A stretch of 64,000 nt of DNA from Platynereis dumerilii. Lineage: Eukaryota; Annelida; Polychaeta; Phyllodocida; Nereididae. The stretch is from NCBI GenBank assembly GCA_026936325.1, contig JAPTHN010000008.1, positions 47,905,706-47,969,705 of the forward strand. The letters are read 5' to 3'. Shown here in pieces: positions 35,573 to 46,992 of the stretch. The translations under genes and the position numbers were made by a program. The notes under the pieces are model-generated. The model did no database searches. It saw nothing but the letters and a program-made list of their open reading frames with translations, and had not been told where the DNA came from. Numbering within the stretch: position 1 is the first letter of the stretch; each line of letters opens with the position of its first letter.

Positions 35573-37479
35573 TAGCTATTCTTATCATAAATTACAAATA
35601 TGGAATATGGGTCTAAAAACATAAATTATAGATAAGATGTCTCCAACCAAAACCATTGTAAATAGTAACACTAAAACAAGGTTTATGCCAGTATATATAT
35701 ATCTTTTAAGACTAAGCAAGTTGCTAGTTAATACAAAGGTTAAATGCTGGTCAAACTTTGGAGAATAACAATAGCTGTAAAGAAAAACAAAACAAGAGAA
35801 AGATGTCCCAACTCTGTGTACAGCCTGTATGGGCTACAAAAAGTCATATCTCAGCTTCTAGTTGGCCTAAATATTTTATTAAAATTGGAAATTTCTTTAT
35901 TTGTTCATTATAAGACTACTAAGTTGGTGTCAATGCAGTTTGGACATATTTCTAAGAAAAAAGAAAATTTGTTAAAAAGTTGAGGGTGCTGTGCACTGCT
36001 TTTGTGCTCCTTTGTTCCCAGCTTTGGTCACTGGACAGGATTAGTGACACAATGTTACATAACATGAATGGCTGGAGGGGAGGGGTACAATGAAGCACAG
36101 ACATACTGTCTCCAGGCCCATTCACAAAAAAACTGGACCCCTTCCAATGATGACACTTTTACCCCCTAAACAATATTTCTTTAAAATGCTAAAAATACAA
36201 TTGGAGTGAGTTTTAAAATGAATTAAAAGACAGATTTATCCAATAATGTCTTGAAATGTAAAATTACACACTGAAATTTGCAGAAATTGGATTTGCATGC
36301 CAAGTAGTTTTCTTTGATAACCCTCTATATATACATAGCGGTCTTATTGCCAGTCTGTCTTATATGTTTTTCATTAAAGACCAAGATAAAAGTAAGCTGA
36401 CAGTACTTTATATGTTAAAATGTACATAACTGATGTTAGATTTAAACCATTAAGAACTTTACAATTGAGAGTTTAAGATTTCTTGTCAAAGGATTAGCAG
36501 GGAAGACAATTACCCTGTGACATAACATTACATAATCAAGACTTCTCCAGTGCTCCATTCAACAAAAGCCAATCTGTCTGATTCAATCACATTTAATTTT
36601 CATGCAAACAACTAAATAAAAGGGGCTGACATTTATTCATCTTCTAAAAATTTACATCACTGAGTTTAGATATTAACCATAAAGTTATAATAATTGGCAG
36701 TTTTAAAAAGATTTAGTGTCATATAATATTTCATGAGGAGAGGTAGAAAAAGTCAAATTTAGACATAATTGTGGCAAATTTGATTGACCAGGGCCAATAT
36801 TTACTGATATATGATTATCTGAAAATCCTTTATATTTATCTAATTTTGTTAATATTGACCTATGCTGCCAATAAAAGTTTTCATATTGTTCAAAATCAGC
36901 ATGATGATGATGTGAAACATGTCAGGTTTATTTTGACAAAAAAAATGTCAACGACTGGTATGACATCAGAAGGAAATGGAGAGTAAATAGACATTTTAAT
37001 GATTTTTTGCCTTTTTTCGATCATACATTTCCATGGAAAAAATTGCAACAACTCATGCAATGGCTGTGAATATTAGTCAATAGTGTGTCTAACTACAATA
37101 AGACCTAAAGTTAACTAACTTACCCATTACCATTTGGCTTTTCATGCAGAAATATTGGAAAATTGGCATTTTTTCGAATTTTTGGGTTTTTATAAAAATT
37201 CATAGGACCAACATTCCAACTGATTAGAGATGTTTAAAGAGGCATAAGTTAGACACCTAAGTGGAAAATTTCATAGATTTAACTTCAAAATTGACTGAAT
37301 TATACAAGTTTAAAATAATAGTATTTTTTCATATTTTTGGTAAATTGTCGTCCGTTCAACTTTCTCAGAGCATTTAGACCCACAAAAAACACATCTTGGG
37401 TATTTAATACATACAATATGCCAATTTCAGTGTCAAAAGTACTGCAGTTTTTTAGCTCTGTCACAGAAACAAAAAATAA
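35573..37479. other. AT-rich non-coding DNA
   Basis: No gene seen. A short (TA)n run lies near 35692-35702. The 151-codon minus-strand frame (37300-37755) runs through the duplicated segment to the right and has no family resemblance. Confidence 0.45.
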
Positions 37480-37790
37480 ACAATTTTTCACATTTTTCAA
37501 TGATTGTGAGAAAAGTATTAATGTCATGGGGATTAGACCTATGAAAGGCTCAACTGGGATAAAAGATACAATATTTACCCAAAAATGATGAATATGCATG
37601 CCATAGTTTTGGCTTGACACCCAATACACAAAAAAATATTTTTTCACATTTTTCAATAATTGTGAGAAAAGTATTAATCTCATGTGGATTAAACCTCTAA
37701 TAGGTACAACTAGGATAAAAGATATAATAATGTCCCAAAAATAAAAAGTATACATTCCATAGTTTTGGCATTACTCCCAATACACAAGTG
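37480..37790. repeat. Tandem duplication of a ~158-bp unit
   Basis: tttttcacatttttcaatga followed by ttgtgagaaaagtattaatg recurs at about 37640. Both units continue through ggataaaagataya and end near catagttttgg and cccaatacacaa. The second unit abuts the GCCC array. Confidence 0.8.
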
Positions 37791-37796
37791 GACGCC

Positions 37797-37866
37797 CGTT
37801 ATCCGGACGCCCGCCGCCCGCCCGCCCGCCCGTCCCCGCCCGCCCGCCCGCCCGCCCGCCCGCCGG
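37797..37866. repeat. GCCC/CGCC microsatellite
   Basis: (GCCC)n, roughly 15 units, flanked by ggacgcccg and cggacggac. It is extremely G+C- and CpG-rich in an AT-rich region. Confidence 0.95.
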
Positions 37867-37902
37867 ACGGACAAATTTTCCCAAAGTAACTACAATACCC
37901 GT

Positions 37903-37922
37903 CGGCAATGTATACATTGCCG
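37903..37922. repeat. Perfect 20-bp palindrome
   Basis: cggcaatgtatacattgccg, 37 bases to the right of the GCCC array and flanked by accc/gggt, which extends the symmetry. Confidence 0.85.
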
Positions 37923-39823
37923 AGGGTAAAAATATATTTAAAACTAAAAACTTCCATTGTAGCTGTTGTGATTCAATGAATTGAATAATTACAGCACACC
38001 CTCTGATAAAATTAAGGAATTTGAACCTTCAATTCGCACATTATACAGTTGCATGGGGTGTTTATTTCAGTAAAATGTCATTATTTCAGCCTTGGTTGGT
38101 GTTTTAAACTTTCTTTCTTGAGTTTCTATACATTTTTGTTTGTTTAACTTTTTGTGTAAGGTAATTGCACTGACTGGGTGATATACTTGTGAAATTAACA
38201 TTGTTGGATATTAGATACTGCATGCAAAACTATGAATCCATGTGCACTATTGGGAAATTGGTGTATTGTTGTCAGTAGTTTTAGGCAAAAAATAGTGAAA
38301 AATGAAATGAATACAACTTACTGGACTATTACTTCATCAAAATAATTATTCTAAGATATTACTTATAAGTGACTATTTTCATTGCGACACACAGTTGTAG
38401 ATCTTATTGGTTTATAAAATTATTAATTCAATCAATCAGTCAGTCAATCAGTCAGTTGATTAGCCAGTCAATGACTGGTCTATTAAAAAATAAATCACTG
38501 GTTTTTGATATGTTTCTTCTGAGATATCTATTGATTGGTCCTATAGAAATGCATCATAAATGCCACGGTATATAACGAAGCATAGATTCTCTCTAACAAT
38601 ATTTATCATATGCAACTCTGACCACTTCTCTTGTGTATTTTCAATCATGTTCAGATAAGGTCCCTACATTGTATATGTCATGTCAACCTGCATTTGTCAG
38701 TCAAGTTTCATTCACTTTATTCACAAACTCAGTTGCTCATTTCCTTGTAATTCAAGTTAGGAAATTTCTTTTAAGTTGTCTGAAATTCGAGTAAAGTGGC
38801 CCTATTCTGTTTTCCTCTCTGATGTGGGACTTGTATGGACCAGTAAGGACCCCCTACTGGGTATGTCATCTTGTGTAGGGATTTCAATACAACCTGAAAA
38901 TCCATTGAATCGAACCACATTGAAAGTCTACAAAGCTTAAAGCATAGAATTATACTTGATACAGTTATTTAGAGTCCATAATGGATAGGTAAAGTCATGG
39001 TAAGGTAACATACGAGATATTACAGACAAGGTGTCTATATTGTTAAAGGGCTGTTAGGTCAGTGTGAGGACTGGGGTAATGATATGTTAAGATGTGAGGA
39101 CCCTTATTATTATTCATTTTTAAATCAAATTTACATGGTATTATACGTACCTTATCGTACACACCGGGATGAGAACTTGGAAAATATCAAGGTTTTGCAA
39201 AATGTTATCTATACATTAATGTCATAATTAAATGCCAATTTTGCTAACTGACATAGCCCCTCCCCCCTCCCAAAAATGCCCGGGCTAAAAGCACATTATT
39301 TTGGAAGCCAGTTATCTGCGAAGTCTCCAAATATTTAATGTGTTTTTTTTTCTAAATAATGATATTTTTAGTCTCGAAACTTGTCAAAGGTCATTTTCAG
39401 GAGGGGATTTATACTTCACAGAAGGGTTAGATCAACACCTGAACAACAGAGTACAACAGCCCTGTGCCCTTAATACCATTGAATCAGTGTGAAGTAGGGG
39501 TACCAAAAGGTGTGTATATGGTAATTGGCATATCCCCAATTGTCAGCCATATTGAACTTGGTCAAAAGCTTTTAGAGGAGCAAGAAATTCCTTTTGATAT
39601 GCAAAGAAAATAACACTCCAGACATGAGACACACTATACAATGGCCATTCTTTCCTGCTTAACAACTACTTCAACAGATTTAGGGTTCAATAACACTTCA
39701 CCCAAATAATTAGGCCCCTAAAGTGGCATTTCTATCAGTTCTATGTATGTGTGTACAATAATGCTTTAGATTGGCAATTCAGGCCTTATTGTGAGCTGGC
39801 AGGAAAATTTGTGAGTTTGGCCA
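37923..39823. other. Non-coding DNA
   Basis: Contains a short (CAGTCAAT)-type repeat at 38426-38472. No gene recognised. Confidence 0.45.
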
Positions 39824-40110
39824 GTTGGATATAACTGCCATATGGTAAAATAAATTGTGTTTACATTAATTTTCACAGTTATATCCATATGGTAAAATAA
39901 ATTGTGTTTACATCAATTTTCACAGTTATATCCATGTGGTAAAATAAATTGTGTTTACATTAATTTTCACAGTTATATCCATATGGTAAAATAAATTGTG
40001 TTTACATTAATGTTCACAGTTATATCCATGTGGTAAAATAAATTGTGTTTACATATTTTCACAGTTATATCCATATGGTAAAATAAATTGTGTTTACATT
40101 AATTTTCATA
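39824..40110. repeat. 47-bp minisatellite, six units
   Basis: The unit is catatggtaaaataaattgt plus gtttacattaattttcacag plus ttatatc. tatgg/tgtgg anchors occur at 39841, 39888 and 39935 and continue at the same pitch. One late unit is shorter by a few bases. The unit-to-unit match is very high. Confidence 0.95.
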
Positions 40111-40234
40111 GTATGTATAAATACAATTTTAAAGCCTTTTTACAGGTATCTCCAGCTGTATTCATTTTTTTAAACTTTTAAGTTAGCAAAAAGTAGCCTT
40201 TTCGACAGTAAGAAAGCACAAAAATAAACAGATA

Positions 40235-40757
40235 CAGTGAGGAAAATAAGTATTTGACCCCTTACCATATTTTCTGGTTTGGGCACTTGCGCTTGCTCTA
40301 AAAATCTGAAATTTCTTTGGTAGATCTGGTCTAATACTAAAAGACAGGTAATGCATAAAAATTAAGCGAAAGAAGCATTATGTAATATATTTGCATAAGA
40401 ATCCCAATAGTCTTCGGAAATAAGTATTTGACCCCTTTGTTTGCAAAGGGTTTATCACCAGACTTTTACAAAACGAACACTTGGAAAAATATTATAACTG
40501 AAATTTATTGCAATCAAAACCTATTTCAATTGTTTTCCTCAATTTCATTCAGCTTTTTATGCCCTGAATTGCACCTCATAATTTTTTTTTTGCAATTTCT
40601 TCATTTTGAAGATGCAGAGTTGAAAAAAAAAATCCCAAGACACAAGAGACTTGATTTTTGACTTTCACTAGTCTGGTCTTGGTACACAGACCCTATTTAA
40701 TGATCTAGGGGTCAACATTTCAATAATTGATGCCATTGTGTGCAAGGAAACAAGGGA
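40235..40757 (+). mobile_element. Left Tc1/mariner-type arm
   Basis: Outer motif at 40235-40261, inner direct repeat at about 40417-40440. The arm ends near ttgtgtgcaaggaaacaa. See the composite entry. Confidence 0.85.
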
Positions 40758-40763
40758 AGACGT

Positions 40764-41308
40764 CATCACTGGAACATGCTCGTCTGCAGTGCCACGATAA
40801 TCTCACCTACACTGGTGTCTTTGAGATCGGAAATCATTTTAGAAAGTCCTAGACTGCCCAATGATGATTTAGCAAAGGCTGTGAAAGCAGTTTGCAACTC
40901 TGCCAGCAAGAGGTAATAACCATTACAATATGCCGCTGTAGGCCGAGGTGATGTAGTGCTGTCATAGTGCCTCTTTTGCAGAAGAATCATGCCAAAGCTT
41001 GTTTGAATTACCACAATCATCAGCAAAATACTTACACATGATCAATTGTCAATTCTAAGCAAGTTTTAGCATGATTCTTCTGTAACAGAGGCACTATGGC
41101 CGCACTGAATCATCTCTGCCTACTGCGACCTATTGTACTGGTCATTACCTCATATAGGTAGAGGTACAAACTGCTTTCAGAGCTTTTACTAAGTCGTTGT
41201 TGGTTAGTCTAGGACTTTCTAAAATGGTTCTTGCATTCATGGACACCTGTTTAGGTGAGATTGGCGTGGCACTGCAGACCAGCGTGTTCCAGTGCTTATT
41301 CAGCTCTC
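40764..41308. repeat. Foldback with degenerate coding-like arms
   Basis: atcactggaacatgctcgtc is mirrored at the right by the complement of gcactggaacacgctggtct. The centre is near 41036. The left arm read on the minus strand is open for 86 codons. The right arm read on the plus strand gives a related but interrupted peptide (shared ...SLGLSKM..., GEI..ALQTS.FQ). It looks like two inverted copies of one unidentified exon. Confidence 0.6.
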
Positions 41309-41549
41309 GCCCTGGCGATAGCTGTTAGGAATTGAAAAGATTTAGGACACCCCATTTATTAGTCACATTTGTTGCTATCTACGTACCTGTTTGGCTATAG
41401 GGGGCGGCCGGAACAGGACACAAGTGTCTTGGCTACTCAACCAGTTCATTTTCATGTTGTTGTGACGGGTAGGGCATGTGTAATCACGGTGGGTTCACTG
41501 GTCACTCTTCTTGTCCAAGAAAAGTTTTTCGGCCATTGCTAAATAATGG

Positions 41550-41682
41550 TTGACCATGATTCACGCATCTGAGGATTCCCCGCCTCTGGGGATTCCCCCC
41601 CCGACGTCACGAACGAAAGCGAGGCTACCTACCTATCAGTTGTGTAAACAAGCATTGACACATCACTTGATTTTGGAGGCTG
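41550..41682 (+). other. Candidate first exon with strong splice donor
   Basis: A CpG-containing segment (gacgtcacgaacgaaagcga) leads to ttggaggctg followed by the near-consensus donor gtaagtgc at 41683. An open frame of 45 codons from 41550 crosses the donor. A CRE-like gacgtcac nearby would suit a promoter. No protein family is recognised, and the downstream exon candidate is not in a compatible frame, so this may be a 5' UTR exon or a chance donor. Confidence 0.25.
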
Positions 41683-41983
41683 GTAAGTGCATTTTCGGCC
41701 GTTTTACAACTGGTTTTAAGCTTAGAATGAAGTTATGAACAGTTCTAGATTGTATTGCATGCCACATTAGTACCACAGAGAAGTTGTGTACAATTTTAGG
41801 AGAGTTCGGCGCTGGTGAATACGGCGCCTACTGAATTCGGCGCACGAAAAATAATCATTAAAGTAGCTATTATTCAATTGCTACATTTCTCATGTTTCCA
41901 GACGTCATGCGACAAGTGTCTGGAAATGGGGTTTAGTTATAAGGGCCACAGACCAAAACGGCCACACTGGTTTTGCAAAAAAG

Positions 41984-42205
41984 GCCACACAGAACGGCCA
42001 CCCAAAACGGCCATACTAGTTTTTTAGTGGTATTTTTGTTACTAACTGTGTTTTATTTCATGACAATATACTCAGGGCAGTCAGTATTATTGTTAAAATA
42101 TACACTGACTGTCCTGAGTATATGGTCATTTAATAATGCACAATAAGTAACAAAAATACCACTAAAAAACTAGTATGGCCGTTCTGAGTGACAGTTCTGT
42201 GTGGC
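41984..42205. mobile_element. Hairpin MITE, 222 bp
   Basis: gccacacagaac at the left is mirrored by gttctgtgtggc at the right. A long inner stem runs cggccatactagttttttag against ctaaaaaactagtatggccg, continuing through atatactcagg and cctgagtatat. aaaacggccacac words repeat just to the left. Confidence 0.85.
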
Positions 42206-43315
42206 AATATAGAACTTTATTGAACACTTACCTTTAAGAAATTGAGATAATATGAACACTGTCTTGACTATTTCAAAAATGATTATGTATAGCATGTATG
42301 CTATCATAGGCTGAAATATTAGTTTGGTATTTTCCCCCAATTAAGGTATTAAATTGAATATAAGTCTAATCTAATAATTTTAGATAGCAGATTGGATAAT
42401 GATATTAATTACAATTAATTTGAGCAAGGTTAAATATAGATCTTAATTTAAATATTTATATAGATCTTAATTAATGTTATCTTTATTCAGCTTGATACAC
42501 ATAATTATGTACCTAACCCAAGCTGACAAGTGTATGCTAGAATTCCAATTTCCAGAATTACTATCATATGGTAGTTTAATGAAGTCTATGAATACTGAAA
42601 TATATGCAACAATATAATATTTCTTCCACATAATTCTAGTAACAATGTTTAGTGCATACAGAATTATGTGGAGAGGTCTTTCCATGTAGCTAATCCACAT
42701 GGAAATGACATTTATGTTCAGTCTCACAATTTGACATTAACTACTTTGTTTGTTTGTTTAACTGTGTTCTATTATACCCAGCTGTACCTCAATGCATGCT
42801 TAAATAGCAATTAACCCAAGTATTCATTTATGAACAAGCAGGTAAACCATCTTTAAACAAACAGCAACACTTGAGAACACTGCTTAAACAAACAAACAAA
42901 TACAAATGACATTTGAAATATATGTCAACATGGTTAATATTTTGTTAATGTTAATTATTTTATGAAAAAAAAGAAAGATTTGATCCACTTTTCTTTAAAA
43001 ACAGAAAAAAGGCTTCTGAAGTTTGAAGTTTTGATCTAAAATAAAACAATGTATTGAGTGTTGTGTTTTTCATTTCATGGTAAGGCCTGTAGCCTATGTT
43101 TGTGTGATCAGAGCCGTTCATCTAATCAGTTTCTAGGCCAGAGATGGCCCTCTCCTCTTTAAAGCAGTAGCTGTCAATCAAAAGTGATCTGGCCAATCCA
43201 TGATGGGACTCCTCCCCTTATTACTCATCTGCATAGTGCACAGATCACTGACGCCACCAAAGTCAGTGACCTCCGCATTGTTGCGCAATGCAATGTAACC
43301 ATTTTCCAGACTTGA
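42206..43315. other. AT-rich non-coding DNA
   Basis: Short (GTTT)n at 42741-42762 and (CAAA)n at 42886-42900 face each other. Nothing else is supported. Confidence 0.45.
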
Positions 43316-43393
43316 TCAACAAAACACTGTCTGAGTTTTTGTTGCTCTGAAGTGTGACATACACTGTTGTTGCCCCCCTCCCTGCATCTTACC

Positions 43394-43522
43394 TGCATTT
43401 CTTAAAACTTTCTTAAACTCAGTGACCTCTTGATTAAGATTTACCTGTGCCATCAGAAAATTAGGAATTACAGGATCTCTGGCAGTGTTGGTGCTAGAAG
43501 GATGGCGTTTTCTTCTAACCAT
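43394..43522 (-). CDS. Candidate minus-strand first coding exon, unknown protein
   Basis: From the ATG at 43522 the frame runs ~43 codons (start MVRRKRHPSST, end TEFKKVLRNA) to a consensus donor, aatgcag|gtaaga, at about 43393. The frame continues only a short way past it. The mix of basic and polar residues and the exact donor support coding. Against it are the lack of a recognisable family, a weak start context and no second exon found. It lies inside the GAATTCGGCGC-bounded segment. Confidence 0.25.
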
Positions 43523-45374
43523 ACAATTTTTCTATCTATGTTAACTATTTAAGTTGATGAGTGCTTGAAAAATATTGTACCCAAAAATTGAATTTGAAAT
43601 GAATAGTTATTTGATTAAACAAGCGTAATTCCCGTGAAATGAAGACATTTAACACTGTTTAAGATGAAGTTGGAGAACATTATCTAAAAGTTAACAGAAG
43701 TATCCTCAGCAATGTTGCTTTCTCAAGAGACTTGATCAATTGGTTTGTTGAAATAAACAAAATTAAATTAAAAAAAAGTTACTTTAAATTAATTCTTTCA
43801 AAGGTGACTCTAAGTGATGTCTAATGTGAAGTCAAAGGTGTCACCTTAGGTGTGAAGTGCAGTTATTAGGCCTTAGTGCCATCATGACACATAAAGTTTG
43901 ACACCATCCCTGCGCTTTTCAATTGCAATTACCGAAGTTTGATTGACTTTGCTGGATATTGAATTTTGCTTCAGAAACAGTCACTTTGATTGGCTTAGTT
44001 GCATGCAAAGTTACAATATTGCCAATGAAACACAAGTTAAAATCTTTATTAAATTTTTTTTCTATTTTACACCTCGGCTAATATGAGTAACTTCACAACA
44101 GACCACAAATTAGGGACAAGCTTCGATCAATAAAAATACACAAATCAAACATTTTATTTACAGATTTACAGTCATTAAAAGTTCAGGTTAATAACAAACA
44201 TTAACCACAAGGCCATTCACAGGGCTACCTTCATAAAATCAAACAGGAAATATGAAATAGAACAAAATAATCATATTTCGAAATTGATAATGTATGTATA
44301 GTAGAATCTAGGATAACATTAATTAATTTGAACACAATATCAGTGAGAGGCTGAGAGCTATTGAGTTTCAAATTTGTGCCTGTAGTATTTACTCCGATTC
44401 TTGCCACTTCTCAAAGTATTTTTTATAACAAGTTGAAATCAATCACGGTCAACCATTGAATGCTTAATTGGTTGAAGCAGAGCCTGTTTAAGCAGGCACT
44501 ATCGAATTGAAGGATTTCTTATCTATCCCCGGAAAATCTGTCTTAAAAATTTCATTAATTAACATTGCAAATTGTTGCTACTAATGTCGCCTATAGGCTA
44601 CTTTAATTTTTCCGAAAACAATTTTCATGTTCACAGATTAACAGAAACGAAGTGTGATGCTGACAGCCGTATTATTACATGGCTTTAAGTAGACTTTTTT
44701 TTAAAGTCTTGGTGGGAATTAATTGACTTAGTCCAACTACGGTAGGCCCAATAAAGCCACGTGCGTGGGATCAGCCACATTAAAAAGAAGACAAAACCAA
44801 ACAACTATAAGCTGGATTAAAACAATTAGGGCCTATTTATTTATATTCAACATTAACACACATTGTCTTTGATATTATAAATTACCAGATTACATAAAGT
44901 CATCTTAAATGTCATTCCAGACAATTATGTAATGTGTATTGCGTCGGCTGGATGAGCTGAATAGCTGTCAATTTAACCTGTCACTAAGTAGCAATGTAGC
45001 TTAAAATACCCAGATGATTAAATCATCAACAAATTAACTGTTACAAATGATAAAACAAGCAATGCTATAACTAATCATGCATTATTCCAATCGCGCCGAA
45101 TTCACTTTGGCGCTCGCCGAATTCTCTTCTTTTGACTGGCCAATTAAAGTGAGTTCGGCGCCGCCGAATTCAGAACGCGCCGAGTCCACCAGTTTCCGTC
45201 TATTTACTGTGTTGTCTTGTCAACATTTTCAAGTGCTGTGTTTGTTGCATTTGTTTTCCCCAAGACTTGTGACAGCTTTCTAATACCCTGGTTAGATAAT
45301 AGACTGCCAGACGACTTTACTGAAGTTAAAGGGCAGACCAGCTGATCTTTGCCTTGGGGAGAGGGGGACCAGCT
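43523..45374. other. Non-coding DNA
   Basis: No further gene or element recognised apart from the right motif cluster at 45089-45192. Confidence 0.4.
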
Positions 45375-45552
45375 GATCTTTGGGGGGGGGGTTGGGCTAT
45401 GGATTTTTGGTGAAAAAAAGAAGTTTGTTCAGCACTTGGAAAACTTCTTAAAAGTTAGTTTCCATGCACCTGTAGCTCTAGGGTTCCGTAATGTTGAAAT
45501 TGTGACAAGATCGTCCCGGGTGTAAAATCCATAGCGCCCCCCCCCCCCTACT
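45375..45552. mobile_element. G/C-run MITE, ~175 bp
   Basis: A poly-G run followed by gggctatggattttt is mirrored by aaaatccatagcgc and a poly-C run at 45540-45549. Flanking agaccagctgatcttt-type words are duplicated on the left. No superfamily assigned. Confidence 0.6.
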
Positions 45553-46161
45553 ATCTTCTGGCCAGCCCCTTGCAAACACTGAGTCACATTTCCCGTCAGA
45601 GGAGCCTGAGGAGGGGTCAGAGGGAACATAAATTGATTACAATCAAAATTCTTCAAACTTATTTTAACCAGTGTTATCTGCATCATATCTTATTTTTACT
45701 TTTAATACACTTATGATCAGAAAAGTAATAAATTTACAGTTTCACATCAATTGTGTCTGTTTCCATTCACATGCAGTACATATCATATATGCTTCAATTT
45801 AATTATTTATTAATGTGTTTTCAATTGGATTTGATTACATATTATGTTGTGAGGTAATTGCCAATTGCACCTCAGAGCAGGCTCTCTATCACTGTCAGCT
45901 TTACTTAGCGCTTAGGTCACCTCAATATTGTCAATAGAACTTGACTGGCAGGATGAAATTGCGATATGTGGGGTTCATAGTATGTCAGAATAGTCTGGAT
46001 TTCTTTCAAGATGATTTAATTGCCATCTCAGTGTAATTTGACTCCACCGCCCCCCCCCCTTAAAGCTCCTTAAGACAAAATGTTGGTCCCCTTATTAATA
46101 AAAAAAACTTTTTTGCCATGCCACTGAATATCTAATGGTTATTGCCTTTCCTATTTTCCAG

Positions 46162-46280
46162 CGCCAGAGGCCAACATCAGTTATCATCAATGGCGGGACT
46201 GAAATACTAACAATAGAATGCTGCATGTGTGCTCCAACGGTGCTGACTCTTGCCAAGAGGGGGTTGCATCTATCTGCCTG
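46162..46280 (+). CDS. Candidate internal exon, CxC-like peptide
   Basis: A strong acceptor (tgcctttcctattttccag) precedes 119 bp that are open in one frame and end at a plausible donor (gcctg|gtatga). The peptide contains TIECCMCAPTVLTLAKRGL. This loosely recalls the CxC segment associated with KDZ-type (Kyakuja/Dileera/Zisupton) transposases (C-x-C, then a leucine-rich stretch ending RGL). The similarity is from memory and short. No catalytic segment is found nearby, so this would be a solitary or decayed fragment. Confidence 0.35.
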
Positions 46281-46395
46281 GTATGATATTTTTCTGATTT
46301 ACACCCACCATTACATTACATGATTTTTGATTTGCATTGGTAATCTTTATTAAAATAAAATTATTTTTTTGCTGGTAGGTTAAGAACGATGATAT

Positions 46396-46568
46396 TTAGG
46401 CCACACATAATTGATCTTTAGCTTCTCGGATTCCTCTCAAGGCACTTTTTCTAGGGTCGGTCGGTAGGACAAAAAAAAAGGTAAAAAAAATTATTTTTTT
46501 TTCCATCGGCAGGAAATCTATTGTGTCGGCGGGTCCGCGAAGCTAAGAATCAATTATGTGTGGCCTTA
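46396..46568. mobile_element. PIF/Harbinger-type MITE with TTA duplication
   Basis: The body is 46399-46565. Terminal repeat ggccacacataattgat is mirrored at the right, with further pairing into tagcttc and gaagcta. TTA flanks both ends (46396-46398 and 46566-46568), matching the 3-bp TTA/TAA target of PIF/Harbinger. The interior is A/T homopolymer-rich and non-coding. Confidence 0.8.
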
Positions 46569-46903
46569 TTGGTAGTATAAGTGATCCATATGAATTCCAT
46601 ATATTGATTTGCCAGGATTTAGACCTGCAATGAAGCATTTAAAAAATCGGTAATATTTAAATATTTTGCATTTCTTGTTTACATCAATGACATTTGTCTC
46701 AATGCTAGTGTTCTACAATTTCGGATGTATACGTGACAAGTACTGACAACATATAGCGTCTTAGCACTTATTAGAATAAGGTCTTTCATTTTGGTTCCAA
46801 AGGTGAACTAGCATCTTCTGCAAATTGTCAAAAATAGGCCTAATAAATATCAATTTGACATTTTTCGTATGACTTTGATATTATTATATTTATCATGTTC
46901 CAG

Positions 46904-46992
46904 CTGAAGCTACGAGTGGCAACATGAATCCTGTCCTTGTGAGGACAATCCAGGAGTTCCCTGAAGAGCATGCATTTTCCACCGAAGAGTAA
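46904..46992 (+). CDS. Candidate terminal exon
   Basis: The acceptor tttatcatgttccag is followed by a frame of ~28 codons ending in TAA (peptide core NMNPVLVRTIQEFPEEHAF). The frame needs a phase-1 splice, whereas the exon at 46162-46280 ends in phase 2, so the two do not simply join. Either they belong to different transcripts, an exon is missing, or the gene is decayed. Confidence 0.2.

Larger units (their letters stand above)
41803..45192. mobile_element. Possible nested element bounded by GAATTCGGCGC clusters
   Basis: The left cluster (41803-41848) has agttcggcgc, gaatacggcgc and gaattcggcgc. The right cluster (45089-45192) carries the inverted forms gcgccgaattc, cgccgaattctc, ggcgccgccgaattc and gcgccgagtcc. 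Inverted clusters of subterminal motifs around 3.3 kb of sequence resemble transposon ends whose exact termini I cannot fix. Confidence 0.35.

Noticed and set aside
35204-35624. Three overlapping 105-125-codon frames of repeated SIYL residues
   Set aside because: They arise only because (CTAT)n has no stop codon in any forward frame. The same holds for frames at 2806-3045, 12348-12560, 31917-32222 and 60132-60573.
37300-37755. 151-codon minus-strand frame, the longest in the window
   Set aside because: Runs across a 158-bp tandem duplication in AT-rich DNA, with no recognisable domain and no splice or promoter context.
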